A stretch of DNA of 64,000 nt. It comes from Parageobacillus thermantarcticus (GTDB taxonomy: Bacteria > Bacillota > Bacilli > Bacillales > Anoxybacillaceae). The stretch is taken from positions 1 through 64,000 of the forward strand of contig NZ_FOJS01000007.1 in assembly GCF_900111865.1 (NCBI RefSeq), written 5' to 3'. A program made the translations under genes and the position numbers. Shown here piece after piece: positions 7,485 through 22,300 of the stretch. Position 1 is the first letter of the stretch. Each line of letters starts with the position of its first letter. The notes under the pieces were generated by a model. It worked only from the letters and a program-made list of their open reading frames with translations. It was not told the origin of the DNA and did no database searches.

Positions 7485-9777
7485 ATCGTTTTTTCTTTTT
7501 CTTTTTCTTCTTTTTTGCTTTTAGCTGTGGAACGTCTTCGTAAAATTTCTTTGATTTTTTCGCTTTTCCATTTTGTCTATTTGTTTTTTTCCGCTTTTTC
7601 CCTTCAATAACGACAGGTGCACTTTTTGCCTCTTTAGGACGGCGGCCTTTCATGCCGACAATTTCAAAGTCGACGATCCGCTCGTCTTTGTTTACGTTGA
7701 TGACGCGAACCGTGATTTGGTCGCCGATGCGGTACACTTTTCCAGTCCGTTCGCCAATCATGGCGTAACTCCGTTCATCGTAACGGTAATAGTCATCCGT
7801 CAAGTAACTGACATGGACGAGCCCCTCGACCGTGTTCGGCAGTTCGACAAAGAGGCCGAAGTTCGTAACAGAGCTAATAATTCCGTCAAACTCCATGCCG
7901 ATTTTATCTTCCATAAACTCCGTTTTCTTCAAATCGTCCGTTTCCCGTTCTGCTTCGACCGCGCGGCGCTCCATGTTCGACGCGTGTTCCGCAATATCCG
8001 GGAGCTTTTCCGCCCATTTTTGTTGCGTCTGTTCATCCATTTGCCCGTTAATCAAATACGTGCGAATAAGGCGGTGCACAATTAAATCCGGATAACGGCG
8101 GATCGGGGAGGTAAAATGCGTATAAAAATCGGTTGATAATCCGTAGTGCCCAAGGCTTTCGGCATCGTAACGCGCCTGCTTCATCGAACGAAGCATCACC
8201 GTCGATATAAGCATTTCCTCCGGCTCGCCGCGCACCGCTTCTAAAATTTCTTGAAGCGCGCGCGGGTGAATGTGATTTCCCGTTCCTTTTACGACATAAC
8301 CAAAGTTGGTAATAAACTCGAGAAAACGCTGCAATTTTTCCGGTTTTGGATCTTCGTGCACGCGATAAATAAACGGGACGTTCAGCCAGTGGAAATGTTC
8401 AGCGACCGTCTCATTCGCCACAAGCATAAATTCTTCGATAAGCCGCTCCGCCACCGAACGTTCGCGCAACACAATATCATACGGCTTTCCGTTTTCATCA
8501 ACGAGCACTTTCGCTTCTTTAAAATCAAAATCAATCGCGCCGCGCTTCATCCGTTTATTGCGCAAAATTTCCGCAAGTTCGGCCATCAATTCAAACATCG
8601 GCACAAGCGGGGCGTATTTTTTTCTCAGTTCTTCATCTTTGTCAACGAGAATTTTGTTCACATCCGAATACGTCATCCGCTCCGTTGTGCGAATGACGCT
8701 TTGGAAAATTTCGTGGCTCACGACTTCGCCGCGCTCGTCGATTTCCATTTCGCATGAAATCGTCAAGCGGTCGACTTTCGGGTTTAACGAACAAATGCCG
8801 TTCGACAAACGATGAGGAATCATCGGAATGACGCGGTCGACTAAATAGACGCTTGTCCCACGTTCGTACGCTTCCCGGTCAATCGGCGAGCCTTCTTCGA
8901 CATAATAGCTGACATCGGCAATGTGGACGCCAAGTTTATAATGCCCGTTTGCCAATTTCGTGACAGTCACGGCGTCATCTAAGTCTTTTGCGTCTTCGCC
9001 GTCGATCGTGACGATCATTTGGTCGCGCAAATCGCGGCGGCCTTGCAAGTCTTTCTCTGTAATCGTATCGGAAATGCGGTTGGCGTGCTCAATGACTTCA
9101 TCTGGAAATTGGAGCGGAAGACCGTGCTTATGAATAATGGATAAAATATCGACGCCTGGATCGTTTTTATGGCCGAGAATTTTAACAACTTCCCCTTCGG
9201 CGCTCATTCGTCCTTGCGGGTACGATGTTAGCCGCACGACGACTTTATGCCCTTCCACGGCTCCGTTTGCCGCATGCTTCGGGATGAAAATATCGTTGAC
9301 GATTTTTTTATCGTCGGGAATGACAAATCCGAAATATTTGCTTTCCGTATACGTTCCGACCACTTCGGTGACGCCGCGTTCTAAAATGCGCACGATCGTT
9401 CCCTCTCTGCGCGCACCTGAGGAATCGGCATGCACACGCACTAATACAGTATCGCCATGCATCGCGTTTTTCATCTCGGAAGGCGGAATAAAAATGTCAT
9501 CGAGCGCCGGATCGTCCGGCACGACGAAAGCGAATCCTTTCGCGTGCCCGGACACTTTTCCGCGCACTAAGTTCATTTTTTCCGGCACACCGTAGCGGTT
9601 GCTTCTCGTCCGTACAACAAGCCCTTGTTCCTCCATCGCGACAAGCGCTTTTACAAACTCCTTAAACGCCGCCGCGTCCGTGATGCCAAACGCTTCTTCC
9701 AGCTCTTGAACGGTAAGAGGCTTGTACGCCTCATCTCGCATAAACGTTAAAATTCGCTCGACTAACGACTGATCCAT
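7483..9777 (-). CDS. rnr: Ribonuclease R
   Basis: A 764-residue 3'-5' exoribonuclease of the RNB/RNase II family that degrades structured RNA and mRNA on rescued ribosomes. In order: N-terminal winged helix ([18 protein letters not shown]), cold-shock-like OB domains ([16 protein letters not shown]), the RNB catalytic domain with [14 protein letters not shown] (metal-binding Asp residues) and [16 protein letters not shown], and a C-terminal S1 domain ([15 protein letters not shown]). The very C-terminus is a long Lys-rich tail ending in about nine consecutive Lys. The ATG at 9777 is preferred over 9804 because AAGGTGGG precedes it and it matches homologues. Confidence 0.96.
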   Translation of the reverse strand: MDQSLVERILTFMRDEAYKPLTVQELEEAFGITDAAAFKEFVKALVAMEEQGLVVRTRSNRYGVPEKMNLVRGKVSGHAKGFAFVVPDDPALDDIFIPPSEMKNAMHGDTVLVRVHADSSGARREGTIVRILERGVTEVVGTYTESKYFGFVIPDDKKIVNDIFIPKHAANGAVEGHKVVVRLTSYPQGRMSAEGEVVKILGHKNDPGVDILSIIHKHGLPLQFPDEVIEHANRISDTITEKDLQGRRDLRDQMIVTIDGEDAKDLDDAVTVTKLANGHYKLGVHIADVSYYVEEGSPIDREAYERGTSVYLVDRVIPMIPHRLSNGICSLNPKVDRLTISCEMEIDERGEVVSHEIFQSVIRTTERMTYSDVNKILVDKDEELRKKYAPLVPMFELMAELAEILRNKRMKRGAIDFDFKEAKVLVDENGKPYDIVLRERSVAERLIEEFMLVANETVAEHFHWLNVPFIYRVHEDPKPEKLQRFLEFITNFGYVVKGTGNHIHPRALQEILEAVRGEPEEMLISTVMLRSMKQARYDAESLGHYGLSTDFYTHFTSPIRRYPDLIVHRLIRTYLINGQMDEQTQQKWAEKLPDIAEHASNMERRAVEAERETDDLKKTEFMEDKIGMEFDGIISSVTNFGLFVELPNTVEGLVHVSYLTDDYYRYDERSYAMIGERTGKVYRIGDQITVRVINVNKDERIVDFEIVGMKGRRPKEAKSAPVVIEGKKRKKTNRQNGKAKKSKKFYEDVPQLKAKKKKKKKKKR

Positions 9778-9797
9778 CCTTTTCCCACCTTTCACGG

Positions 9798-10538
9798 TTA
9801 CCAATCCAATGACTCTAAAAACTCGTAAATATCCTCGTGCAGCTGTTCTTTTTCTTTATCCAGCGTAATGACGTGTCCTGACTCTTCATACCATTTGATT
9901 TTTTTCACTGGCGATTCAATACCGTTATAAATAATATTGGCGCTATCGGGATTAATCATTTCATCGTGACGCGCTTGCACGACAAATGTCGGCGCATAAA
10001 TCAAATCGATATGATCGCGGACGTCGGCAACAAGTTCCTGTAACGCTTTTAGCGTGCGCATTGGCGTCTTTTTAAACTCTTCCATTTCTTTTTCGATTTG
10101 CTCCGGCGTTTTTCCTTCGCGCTTTTTATATTCGCGCGCATACTTTAACACACCTTGATACAGTGCTTCCTCGCTTTTCATGTACATCGGCGCGCACATT
10201 GAAATAATTCCTACTACAGGTACAGTGTAACCTAATTTAAGGGAAAATACGCCGCCGAGCGATAGTCCAGCGACCGCAATTTTTTCATATCCTTTATTTT
10301 TTAAAAATTCATAAGCGTTCATCACATCTTGCCACCAGTCATCCGGTCCGGTATGTACAAGCTCTTCCGGTGGCACCCCGTGTCCTTTATAAATCGGCGC
10401 ATGGCATGTATACCCTTTTGCTTCAAGAAAGCGCCCCAACATTCTGACATCCGACGAGTTTCCGGTAAAACCATGCAGCAATAAAACTGCGCGTTCTCCT
10501 GCTTCAAACGTAAATGGTTTTGGTGGAACAATCTTCAT
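9798..10538 (-). CDS. est: Carboxylesterase (Est30 type)
   Basis: A 246-residue monomeric alpha/beta-hydrolase hydrolysing short-chain carboxylic esters, very similar to G. stearothermophilus Est30 (B. subtilis YvaK). The oxyanion motif LLLHGFTG lies at residues 20-27. The nucleophile elbow GLSLGG holds Ser93. The acid lies in [11 protein letters not shown] (Asp192) and the base in SGHVITLD (His222). No signal peptide. It lies between secG and rnr, 20 nt from rnr, an arrangement conserved in Bacillus although the link to RNA decay is unexplained. Confidence 0.95.
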   Translation of the reverse strand: MKIVPPKPFTFEAGERAVLLLHGFTGNSSDVRMLGRFLEAKGYTCHAPIYKGHGVPPEELVHTGPDDWWQDVMNAYEFLKNKGYEKIAVAGLSLGGVFSLKLGYTVPVVGIISMCAPMYMKSEEALYQGVLKYAREYKKREGKTPEQIEKEMEEFKKTPMRTLKALQELVADVRDHIDLIYAPTFVVQARHDEMINPDSANIIYNGIESPVKKIKWYEESGHVITLDKEKEQLHEDIYEFLESLDW

Positions 10539-10617
10539 GATGCAATAACCCCTTTCTCTTTTCCAAACAGAAAAGGCAGCCCTAATAAATGGTTGGACCG
10601 CCCCATTGTTTTTAATC

Positions 10618-10851
10618 TTAAAGTTGCATATACGTCACCGCTATTGATAATACAAAAAACAACACTGCCAGCACAACTGTAATGCGCTGCAACACCGCAT
10701 CCAATCCGCGCGCTTTCTGTTTCCCAAACAGCTGCTCCGCACCGCCTGTAATGGCGCCGGAAAGGCCAGCGCTTCTTCCCGATTGCAACAAAACGATCAC
10801 AATAAGCGCGATCGAAACAATAACTAACAATGTGACAAGCAACGCATGCAT
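10618..10851 (-). CDS. secG: Preprotein translocase subunit SecG
   Basis: A 77-residue membrane protein with two hydrophobic segments (about 1-22 and 55-75) joined by a Gly-rich loop, [31 protein letters not shown], the SecG signature. It joins SecYE and helps the SecA motor (secA is at the other end of the window). First gene of the secG-est-rnr-smpB-ssrA cluster. Length matches B. subtilis SecG. Confidence 0.94.
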   Translation of the reverse strand: MHALLVTLLVIVSIALIVIVLLQSGRSAGLSGAITGGAEQLFGKQKARGLDAVLQRITVVLAVLFFVLSIAVTYMQL

Positions 10852-10944
10852 GCCTACTCCTCCTTTAAAACACGCACTACAATATTTTAAATTTTATCAT
10901 AAACGAGGAGCTTGCACAATAGCGCAAGGAGCAAGGCATTATTC

Positions 10945-10972
10945 ATTATACCAAATTTTTTCTATAAAACAA
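10945..10972 (-). promoter_or_regulatory. Probable sigma-A promoter of secG operon
   Basis: -35 TTGTTT (10972-10967), 16-bp spacer, -10 TATAAT (10950-10945). A second candidate (TTGTGC, 17 bp, TAAAAT) lies closer to secG. Confidence 0.5.
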
Positions 10973-11010
10973 AAAATATAGCCATCCTTTTCTCGATGCT
11001 CAGGACGGCT
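10973..11010 (-). terminator. Terminator of the type B carboxylesterase gene
   Basis: AGCCGTCCT pairs with AGGATGGCT (one G-U), followed on the minus strand by TATATTTTTTG; 17 nt after the esterase stop. Confidence 0.75.
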
Positions 11011-11027
11011 TTTTCTTGAAACGCATG

Positions 11028-12527
11028 TTACCTTTCCTTTTTCCAAATTTCCCTTTCTTTTCTGAACGGATCGATTTCTACGCGGCTTGACATGTTAAAA
11101 ATGATCGCCGCTCTTTGGTGAAAGTCATAAACCGGCCATTCTTCCGATAGTTGATCGCAGTTAGGGTTTCCATTCCGTGCAAATGAAATCCATGCGTTAT
11201 GCATTGGTTCGGAAATTTGCTGCAAATTCCGACCGTCTCCAATCAAATTGGCAACCCCCGGCTGATGAAGGTTGGCAAATACAAAAGGTATCTCGAGCGC
11301 ATGGCACGCCTTTAATTTTCCGCCAAGCACGGGCGTTTCATAGTCAAAGCGGTACATCCAAACGTTTGCCCCATGTTTCGTTTGATAATCAGCAGTGCGC
11401 AGCATGCCCTGTGTAAATAGGCGGTAAGTCATGATGCGGATCAATTTTTGCCAAGTCGGCTCCGATTCATCTCCCATATGAAGATAATAATCTATCGCTT
11501 GCTGCGGAACCGGTCCGACTTCTTTGTGAATGCGCTTGAGAAGTTCTTGTTCGCCAAGCGCAGTCCATGAAGGATCGGTCATCGTGAATAAGTTGTACTC
11601 GTCCTTCGTCACGCCGATGATGATCGGAATATCGCGCGCGGTTCCTTCCTTTAATGCTTCAATCGGATGGTTTGGCAATGCTTTCCCATCTATCACCGGC
11701 CCGTAAGACACTTGCGGACCAAGTGACAGCGCGGCTTGAAGCAGCTGTTCTCCCGAAATCGCCAGCAATTGGTCGCGATCTCCCGGACGGATGCCGGCTT
11801 GATGAAGTATCTTCTCCGCTATTTCACTTGCTCTTGCGGCAGAATTCAACAAAAGCGCCCCCGAACCGCTCTGTAAAATCGCCCGTTGAAACAACCCTTT
11901 TGCTTCAGGCATAGCTAGCAGTGCGCCGACGCTTGCCGCTCCCGCCGACTCACCGAAAATCGTGACTTGTTTTGGATCGCCACCAAACGCCTCAATATTT
12001 TCCTGCACCCATCGCAATGCCGCGATTTGGTCAAGGAGGCCGCAATTTCCGGAAACAGCATAGTCTTCCCCAAATAAATCCGCTAAATGGAAAAAGCCAA
12101 ATACATTCATCCGATAATTGATCGTCACAACAACGACATCGCCGTTAGCGGCAAAAGCTGTTCCGTCATACCAAGGGCTCGAACCGGAACCGAACAAAAA
12201 CGCTCCTCCGTGAATCCAAACCATTACAGGGCGTTTCTTGCCGTCTGCCCCCGGTGACCAAATGTTGAGAAACAAACAGTCTTCACTGCGAGGTTCCTTG
12301 ATGCGCCCCAATACCCCTCCAAACAGGAAGTCGTCCGGCTGCATCGCAACAGCTGCAAACTTTGTAGCGTCGCGCACTCCCGTCCAAGGCTCAGGCGGCT
12401 GCGGCGGCTGGAAACGAAGTTCTCCCACTGGCGCTTTGGCATACGGAACTCCTTTCCAGTAGTAAACGTCTCCACTTTTGCCCCCTTGCAGTTTTCCATA
12501 GCGCGTTTCGATCAATGTGCCAGCCAT
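11028..12527 (-). CDS. pnbA: Type B carboxylesterase / para-nitrobenzyl esterase
   Basis: A 499-residue cytoplasmic serine esterase, close in length and layout to Geobacillus Est55. KGVPYAKAPVGELRF opens the domain and SEDCLFLNIWSP is the family's second signature. The oxyanion hole is HGGAF (106-110). The catalytic Ser194 sits in GESAGA, the Glu in TKDEYNLF near residue 310, and the His in ACHALEIPFVF near residue 409. AAAGGGGGAT precedes the ATG. It is a single gene between the eno terminator and its own terminator. Substrates are probably xenobiotic or plant-derived esters. A perfect 22-bp palindrome lies about 90 nt upstream. Confidence 0.92.
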   Translation of the reverse strand: MAGTLIETRYGKLQGGKSGDVYYWKGVPYAKAPVGELRFQPPQPPEPWTGVRDATKFAAVAMQPDDFLFGGVLGRIKEPRSEDCLFLNIWSPGADGKKRPVMVWIHGGAFLFGSGSSPWYDGTAFAANGDVVVVTINYRMNVFGFFHLADLFGEDYAVSGNCGLLDQIAALRWVQENIEAFGGDPKQVTIFGESAGAASVGALLAMPEAKGLFQRAILQSGSGALLLNSAARASEIAEKILHQAGIRPGDRDQLLAISGEQLLQAALSLGPQVSYGPVIDGKALPNHPIEALKEGTARDIPIIIGVTKDEYNLFTMTDPSWTALGEQELLKRIHKEVGPVPQQAIDYYLHMGDESEPTWQKLIRIMTYRLFTQGMLRTADYQTKHGANVWMYRFDYETPVLGGKLKACHALEIPFVFANLHQPGVANLIGDGRNLQQISEPMHNAWISFARNGNPNCDQLSEEWPVYDFHQRAAIIFNMSSRVEIDPFRKEREIWKKER

Positions 12528-12615
12528 GAAATCCCCCTTTTTTAAACTAGATTATTGTTCATACATATGATGGAGATATTATGGAAATGTCATTTTTTGA
12601 ATAAAATAAAAAGCA

Positions 12616-12637
12616 CCTAACCGATCGATCGGTTAGG
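12616..12637. promoter_or_regulatory. Perfect 22-bp palindrome upstream of pnbA (candidate TetR-type operator or terminator)
   Basis: The half site CCTAACCGATC is followed directly by its exact complement GATCGGTTAGG, with no loop bases. ACCGATCGATCGGT resembles TetR-family operators. The minus strand continues TGCTTTTTATTTTATT, so a terminator reading is also possible. The element lies between the eno terminator and pnbA. Confidence 0.5.
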
Positions 12638-12714
12638 CGCAATCGACCCAATGAAAACATACGGGAGAAGCAGATCCTTTGAAAAAACAAAAATATCCAA
12701 ATGATGTAAAAACA

Positions 12715-12767
12715 AAAACAGGAGGCTGCCCTCAAAAGATGTTTTACCAACCTTTTGGGACAGCCTC
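12715..12767 (-). terminator. Terminator of the glycolytic operon (after eno)
   Basis: GAGGCTGTCCCAAAAG pairs with CTTTTGAGGGCAGCCTC, followed on the minus strand by TGTTTTTGTTTTT, shortly after the eno stop. Confidence 0.92.
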
Positions 12768-12785
12768 TTTTGCTTAAATCCTTCA

Positions 12786-14093
<1,308 letters not shown>

Positions 14094-14100
14094 TTATTCA

Positions 14101-17612
<3,512 letters not shown>

Positions 17613-17653
17613 GGCGCTATGCCCCCTTTTTGATCGTGTCATTTTCACAAACG

Positions 17654-17687
17654 AAGAGGAGTGGGGATCACTCCCCGCTCCCCTCCC
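17654..17687 (-). terminator. GC-rich stem-loop between gapA and pgk
   Basis: GAGGGGAG and GGGG pair with CCCC and CTCCTC across a short loop; there is no strong T-run. It is probably a partial terminator, or a stem that stabilises the gapA message and lets gapA be made in excess over the downstream genes. Confidence 0.5.
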
Positions 17688-17735
17688 CATTTTCTTATTA
17701 TAGACTTGATTTGGCGATAAACACAATCACCATCA

Positions 17736-18773
<1,038 letters not shown>

Positions 18774-18788
18774 TTATATTAAGGGATG

Positions 18789-19808
18789 TTACTCCCCTAG
18801 TAACGCTTTTGCTGCACCTTCGTCGGTAATAAGAATCGAATGATGTGCCCGTTTCATGTATGCCTGAATGGCTTTTGCTTTGGAAGATCCACCAGCCACT
18901 GCAATGACATGTTCGACGCGCGGAAGGTCTTCAAGCTGAATGCCGACCGTCTTCACTTTATGGACTACTTCGCCTTTTTCATTAAAGTAATAGCCAAACG
19001 CTTCAGCAACCGCATGCCGCGCCTGAATTTTCTCCATATCTTCATTTGGGGTTTTTCGGCGTTCTGCCATTGTAATAGCATCCCCGATTCCATGCACGAC
19101 CATACGGCATGATTTAATAAGTTCCAACACTTCTTTCACGGTCGGTTCTTCAATTAAAGATTCATACGCTTCGCGGCTTAAATGGTCGGGAACGTGAAGA
19201 AGGCGATAATTTCCTAACGATTTTTCCGCCATCTTTGCGCAAATCGTATTGGCTTGGTTTTCGACATTCTCCCCTAGGCCGCCTCGTGCGGGCACAAATA
19301 AAAGATCGTTTAGCTTCGCATCCGGCGTCATCATCTCGGCCACCGCAGCCATTGTGGTTCCTCCTGTCACCGCTACGATGTCGCCGTTTGCCAGCCGTTC
19401 TTTCATGCACGTCGCACAAGCTCTCCCCATTTCTTTTTTTACCCAAGGAGAAAGGTCGCTATCCCCGGCGACAACGATCACTTCTTCCACATGAAGTTTT
19501 TGCTTTAATTTTGTTTCTAAATCTTTTAGGCCCAACACTTCCCTCATAACATCTTCCAGCGTATGCAGCAATCCTTTTCCTTCCTGCGTCAAGCTCATGC
19601 CAGCGGAACTGATGGTGAGCAAGTTTTGCTTTTTTAAAAACTGCACTTCCGAACGAAGCACGCGTTCGCTTATTCCTAAGCTGTTCGACAGCACCCTTCG
19701 CCCGACTGGTTGCATGAGAGAAATGTAACGCAAAATGCGATAGCGCTTTTGCATAACTTCAAGAAGGTCGGGCAATAATTTTTTTTGCGCCTCAATTAAT
19801 GACTGCAT
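18789..19808 (-). CDS. cggR: Central glycolytic genes regulator CggR (SorC family)
   Basis: 339 residues. An N-terminal HTH (RRVLSNSLGISERVLRSEVQFLKKQ) is followed by a sugar-phosphate-binding SorC domain with GDSDLSPWVKKEMGRA, VTGGTTMAAVAE and GGLGENVENQA. It binds fructose-1,6-bisphosphate and represses its own operon when glycolytic flux is low. AAGGAG lies about 8 nt before the ATG at 19808; the ORF runs open further upstream, through the operator, but that part is non-coding. First gene of the glycolytic operon. Confidence 0.95.
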   Translation of the reverse strand: MQSLIEAQKKLLPDLLEVMQKRYRILRYISLMQPVGRRVLSNSLGISERVLRSEVQFLKKQNLLTISSAGMSLTQEGKGLLHTLEDVMREVLGLKDLETKLKQKLHVEEVIVVAGDSDLSPWVKKEMGRACATCMKERLANGDIVAVTGGTTMAAVAEMMTPDAKLNDLLFVPARGGLGENVENQANTICAKMAEKSLGNYRLLHVPDHLSREAYESLIEEPTVKEVLELIKSCRMVVHGIGDAITMAERRKTPNEDMEKIQARHAVAEAFGYYFNEKGEVVHKVKTVGIQLEDLPRVEHVIAVAGGSSKAKAIQAYMKRAHHSILITDEGAAKALLGE

Positions 19809-19836
19809 CGATTCCCTTCTCCTTATGAAAATACAT

Positions 19837-19873
19837 GGACATAAAATGTCCCGGTATGACTTATTATGTCCCG
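19837..19873 (-). promoter_or_regulatory. CggR operator
   Basis: Two direct repeats on the minus strand, CGGGACATAATAAGTC and CGGGACATTTTATGTC, 20 bp apart, immediately downstream of the promoter -10 box. This matches the tandem operator arrangement known for B. subtilis cggR. Confidence 0.9.
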
Positions 19874-19904
19874 ATTGTACGTAAAAAATTCCCTCCTGCG
19901 TCAA
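19874..19904 (-). promoter_or_regulatory. Promoter of the cggR-gapA operon
   Basis: -35 TTGACG (19904-19899), 19-bp spacer, -10 TACAAT (19879-19874), followed at once by the CggR operator. Confidence 0.7.
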
Positions 19905-19933
19905 TTTTATTGTAACAGGAGGATTGACAATGT

Positions 19934-20179
19934 TCAACTATTTCGCGCCTCAAGCAAGCGCTTTCTTATGACATCTTTTTGAATCATGCCGAAAGCGACT
20001 TCTTCGCCATCGATTTCGATGACCGGAATCATCAATTGATATTTTTCGAGCAACGCATCATCTTGATAAATGTCAATTTCCTTGATTTGAAAAGTGAATT
20101 CCTTTTGCAGTTCCTGTAGCACTTGTTTTGCTTTATCACATAGCGGACAGTTTGTTTTCGAATATAAATGGATGATCAC
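19934..20179 (-). CDS. Glutaredoxin-like thioredoxin-fold protein
   Basis: 81 residues. A thioredoxin-fold start, HLYSKTNCPLCDKA, carries a CPLC redox motif near residues 11-14, and MIPVIEIDGEEV supplies the cis-proline loop. It belongs to the glutaredoxin/DUF836 group of small thiol proteins; the substrate is unknown. It lies 6 nt after sigL, so is co-transcribed with it, and ends close to the cggR promoter. Confidence 0.85.
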   Translation of the reverse strand: MIIHLYSKTNCPLCDKAKQVLQELQKEFTFQIKEIDIYQDDALLEKYQLMIPVIEIDGEEVAFGMIQKDVIRKRLLEARNS

Positions 20180-20185
20180 TTGTTG

Positions 20186-21499
20186 TCACTTCCCTACATA
20201 CTGCTTTCGCTTTGCCGATGACGGAATATGCAACTGCTCTCGATATTTTGCGACCGTTCTGCGCGAGATGGCTACGCCATATCGCTCATGCAATAAGTCG
20301 GCGAGTTTTTGGTCGGAAAGCGGTCGCTGTTTATTTTCCTGTTCTATTAACTGCTTAATAAACATTTTCACTTTTACCGAAGAAGCTGCGTCTTCATCCG
20401 CATAAACGGAAGAAACCGCGTTGGAAAAAAAGCGGCGAAGTTCCACGGTACCAAACGGCGTTTGCACGTATTTGTTTTTCACGGCACGGCTGACAGTAGA
20501 TTCGTGAATGCCGAGCTCTTCCGCCACTTCCCGCATCGTAAGAGGCTTTAAGGCGGCAAATCCTGATTCCAGACATTGCTTTTGTTTATCAACAATGACA
20601 TGCATGATGTTTAGCAACGTTTGTTTACGCTGTTCTAAGCTTTTGGCTAACCATAAAAATTGCCGATATTTATCTTTTATAAACGATTGAACTTGCCCGT
20701 CGTGATAACCGGAGAGTTTTTGTTCGTATGCCCGATTCCAAACAAGTTCCGGATGCACATCATCATTGCAAAAAATGTACCAATCCCCTTCATCGCTACG
20801 TTCAACAATGATATCAGGAACGATGAAATGGGGCATCTCTTTCGTATAATGGATGCCGGGGCGCGGCTCAAGCGTGCGGATTAAATCCCATACACGCTGC
20901 AATGAAGCAATATCCACGTCAAGTTGTTTCGCCAATGTTTTCCAAGCTTTTTCGACAAATAGCGAAAAATGGTGTTGCACGATTTGTTCCGCCAACGCAT
21001 CGCGACGCGGCAAACGCTTTAGCTGCAAATATAAACATTCTTGCAAACTGCGGGCGCCAACGCCAGCTGGCTCTAACGACTGAACGATCTGTAGCGCTTT
21101 TTCCGCTTCCTGTTTGGAAATAGCAAGCCGTTCCGCGATCTCTTCGATTTCTACTCGCAAATATCCATCTTCGTCAAGGGAAGCGATCATATAACGCGCT
21201 ACACGTTCTTCGCGCTTCGAAAGAGACAGGGCTGGAAGCTGTGCGGTTAAATGCGATGAAAGCGTTTCTGAATGAGTGCTTATATTTTCGATCCACCGTT
21301 GCTTTTCCTTATCCGACGAGTCGCGATCGCTACGCTTCAACCGATAGTTGCGAATTTCAAGAAACGGATTATCCAACGACTGTTCATATAAAAATGACTG
21401 CAACTCCACAGCGGAATATTGCAATAATTCAATTGCTTGCGTCAGTTCTTTTGTCAGCGATAACTTCAGCCGCTGCTCTTGCCATAATTCCGCCCTCAT
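20186..21499 (-). CDS. sigL: RNA polymerase sigma-54 factor
   Basis: 437 residues. Region I is Gln-rich (LSLTKELTQAIELLQYSAVELQ) and interacts with activators. The core-binding region follows (LRVEIEEIAERLAISKQEAEKALQIVQSLEPAGVGARSLQECL). The C-terminal HTH (MREVAEELGIHESTVSRAVKNKYVQTPFG) and the RpoN box region (KLADLLHERYGVAISRRTVAKYREQLHIPSS) complete it. It directs transcription of catabolic operons with bacterial enhancer-binding proteins. The ATG at 21499 follows GGGGG at 7 nt. Confidence 0.95.
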   Translation of the reverse strand: MRAELWQEQRLKLSLTKELTQAIELLQYSAVELQSFLYEQSLDNPFLEIRNYRLKRSDRDSSDKEKQRWIENISTHSETLSSHLTAQLPALSLSKREERVARYMIASLDEDGYLRVEIEEIAERLAISKQEAEKALQIVQSLEPAGVGARSLQECLYLQLKRLPRRDALAEQIVQHHFSLFVEKAWKTLAKQLDVDIASLQRVWDLIRTLEPRPGIHYTKEMPHFIVPDIIVERSDEGDWYIFCNDDVHPELVWNRAYEQKLSGYHDGQVQSFIKDKYRQFLWLAKSLEQRKQTLLNIMHVIVDKQKQCLESGFAALKPLTMREVAEELGIHESTVSRAVKNKYVQTPFGTVELRRFFSNAVSSVYADEDAASSVKVKMFIKQLIEQENKQRPLSDQKLADLLHERYGVAISRRTVAKYREQLHIPSSAKRKQYVGK

Positions 21500-21670
21500 C
21501 GTCAAGCCCCCTTTTTTTTATTGTACACTACTGTCGCCTCGACGGTATATAGAAAAATATATAAAACAGGCTGTGGGGGCTTAGCACAATTAGCTCAGGA
21601 ATGCGCTATCGTCCGGCACAGCGCGGCTAACGAAAAGCAGAAACGTTTAGTTATATATATGCGATTACGC

Positions 21671-21702
21671 AAAAAACCTGCCGCGTCTCGCAGCAGGTTT
21701 TC
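21671..21702 (-). terminator. Hairpin with T-run upstream of sigL
   Basis: AACCTGC pairs with GCAGGTT across an 11-nt loop, with TTTT following on the minus strand. It may end an unrecognised short transcript or read-through from the tRNA. Confidence 0.6.
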
Positions 21703-21812
21703 CTTTATACGCCCCGAATCTCGGCAAGTGGATCTCGCAATGGAGATCTCTACAACGCCAAATAACCGTGCAAAATTTTTTCAAAATCTATATCGAGTTC
21801 TTGAAAAATAAA

Positions 21813-21836
21813 ATACGACTGCAAACGCAGTCGTAT
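21813..21836 (-). terminator. Terminator of tRNA-Arg
   Basis: A 10-bp stem, ATACGACTGC / GCAGTCGTAT, with a 4-nt loop, followed by TTTATTTTT on the minus strand. Confidence 0.88.
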
Positions 21837-21880
21837 CAAGGAGTTGATGAAACTCAATCCGAACCTGTCGGATGTTGGAA

Positions 21881-21952
21881 CGCCCTCGGCAGGATTCGAA
21901 CCCACGCTAAGAGAACCGGAATCTCTCGTGCTATCCACTACACTACGAGGGC
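21881..21952 (-). tRNA. tRNA-Arg (anticodon CCG)
   Basis: A 72-nt cloverleaf. The acceptor stem is GCCCTCG/CGAGGGC with G discriminator, and CCA is not encoded. D-arm GTGT/GCAC; anticodon stem AGAGA/TCTCT with loop TTCCGGT; T-arm GTGGG TTCGAAT CCTGC. Reads the rare CGG codon. Single-gene unit with its own terminator. Confidence 0.95.
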
Positions 21953-22006
21953 ATTATGTTCAGTTGCATATTCAATTATATTGAAAACAGCTTTATATTG
22001 CAAGAG

Positions 22007-22135
22007 GGAAAATGGATCAAGTCCGCAAAATTGTGTAAAAACAAAACGGTAAAAAGCGATTTTATTTTCCCATCATCTTATTTACTGTGCTAGTAATGGA
22101 ATTTTACACAATAATTTGGACTTGACCGGAAAATG
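22007..22135. mobile_element. 113-bp MITE with IS256-type inverted repeats and 8-bp target duplication
   Basis: The element itself is 22015-22127. Its left end starts GATCAAGTCC and runs to TTGTGTAAAA. Its right end starts TTTTACACAA and runs to GGACTTGACC. The ends are inverted repeats of about 26 bp with few mismatches. The flanking 8-mers at 22007-22014 and 22128-22135 are both GGAAAATG, a direct target duplication. The ends resemble IS256-family terminal repeats, which make 8-9 bp duplications. There is no reading frame inside, so it would need a transposase in trans. Confidence 0.8.
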
Positions 22136-22226
22136 CGTTTAAAAAATGGAAAAGAGGTTATGATGAAAAAAGGGATGTCTAATACCGATAGCGAATAATA
22201 ATTAAGAGTAAGGGCGGTATTTTTTG

Positions 22227-22243
22227 TTTGACCTTCATTGACC
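22227..22243 (+). promoter_or_regulatory. CtsR operator of clpP
   Basis: TTTGACC-TTC-ATTGACC is the heptad direct repeat read by the heat-shock repressor CtsR (reverse complement of GGTCAAA-N3-GGTCAAA). It covers the -35 box and spacer of the clpP promoter. Confidence 0.88.
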
Positions 22244-22256
22244 ATTTATGTATGAT
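22228..22256 (+). promoter_or_regulatory. Sigma-A promoter of clpP
   Basis: -35 TTGACC (22228-22233), 17-bp spacer, -10 TATGAT (22251-22256), about 45 nt before the clpP ATG. Confidence 0.8.
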
Positions 22257-22300
22257 AGAGATACATACGATTTTAAGCGATTGGTAAAGGAGGAAGCTTC

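Larger units (their letters stand above)
21500..21880. other. Gap between sigL and tRNA-Arg
   Basis: Holds the sigL upstream region (a possible -10 TACAAT just before the sigL leader) and two minus-strand hairpin terminators listed separately. Several short inverted repeats (for example around 21731-21750) suggest structure, but I can support no gene. Confidence 0.5.

Noticed and set aside
21580-21660. tRNA-like sequence with TAGCTCAG near sigL
   Set aside because: No acceptor or T-arm partners could be paired.
22180-22225. Hairpin AATACCG/CGGTAT with T-run as clpP upstream terminator
   Set aside because: Short stem with a long loop of about 28 nt; not convincing as a terminator.
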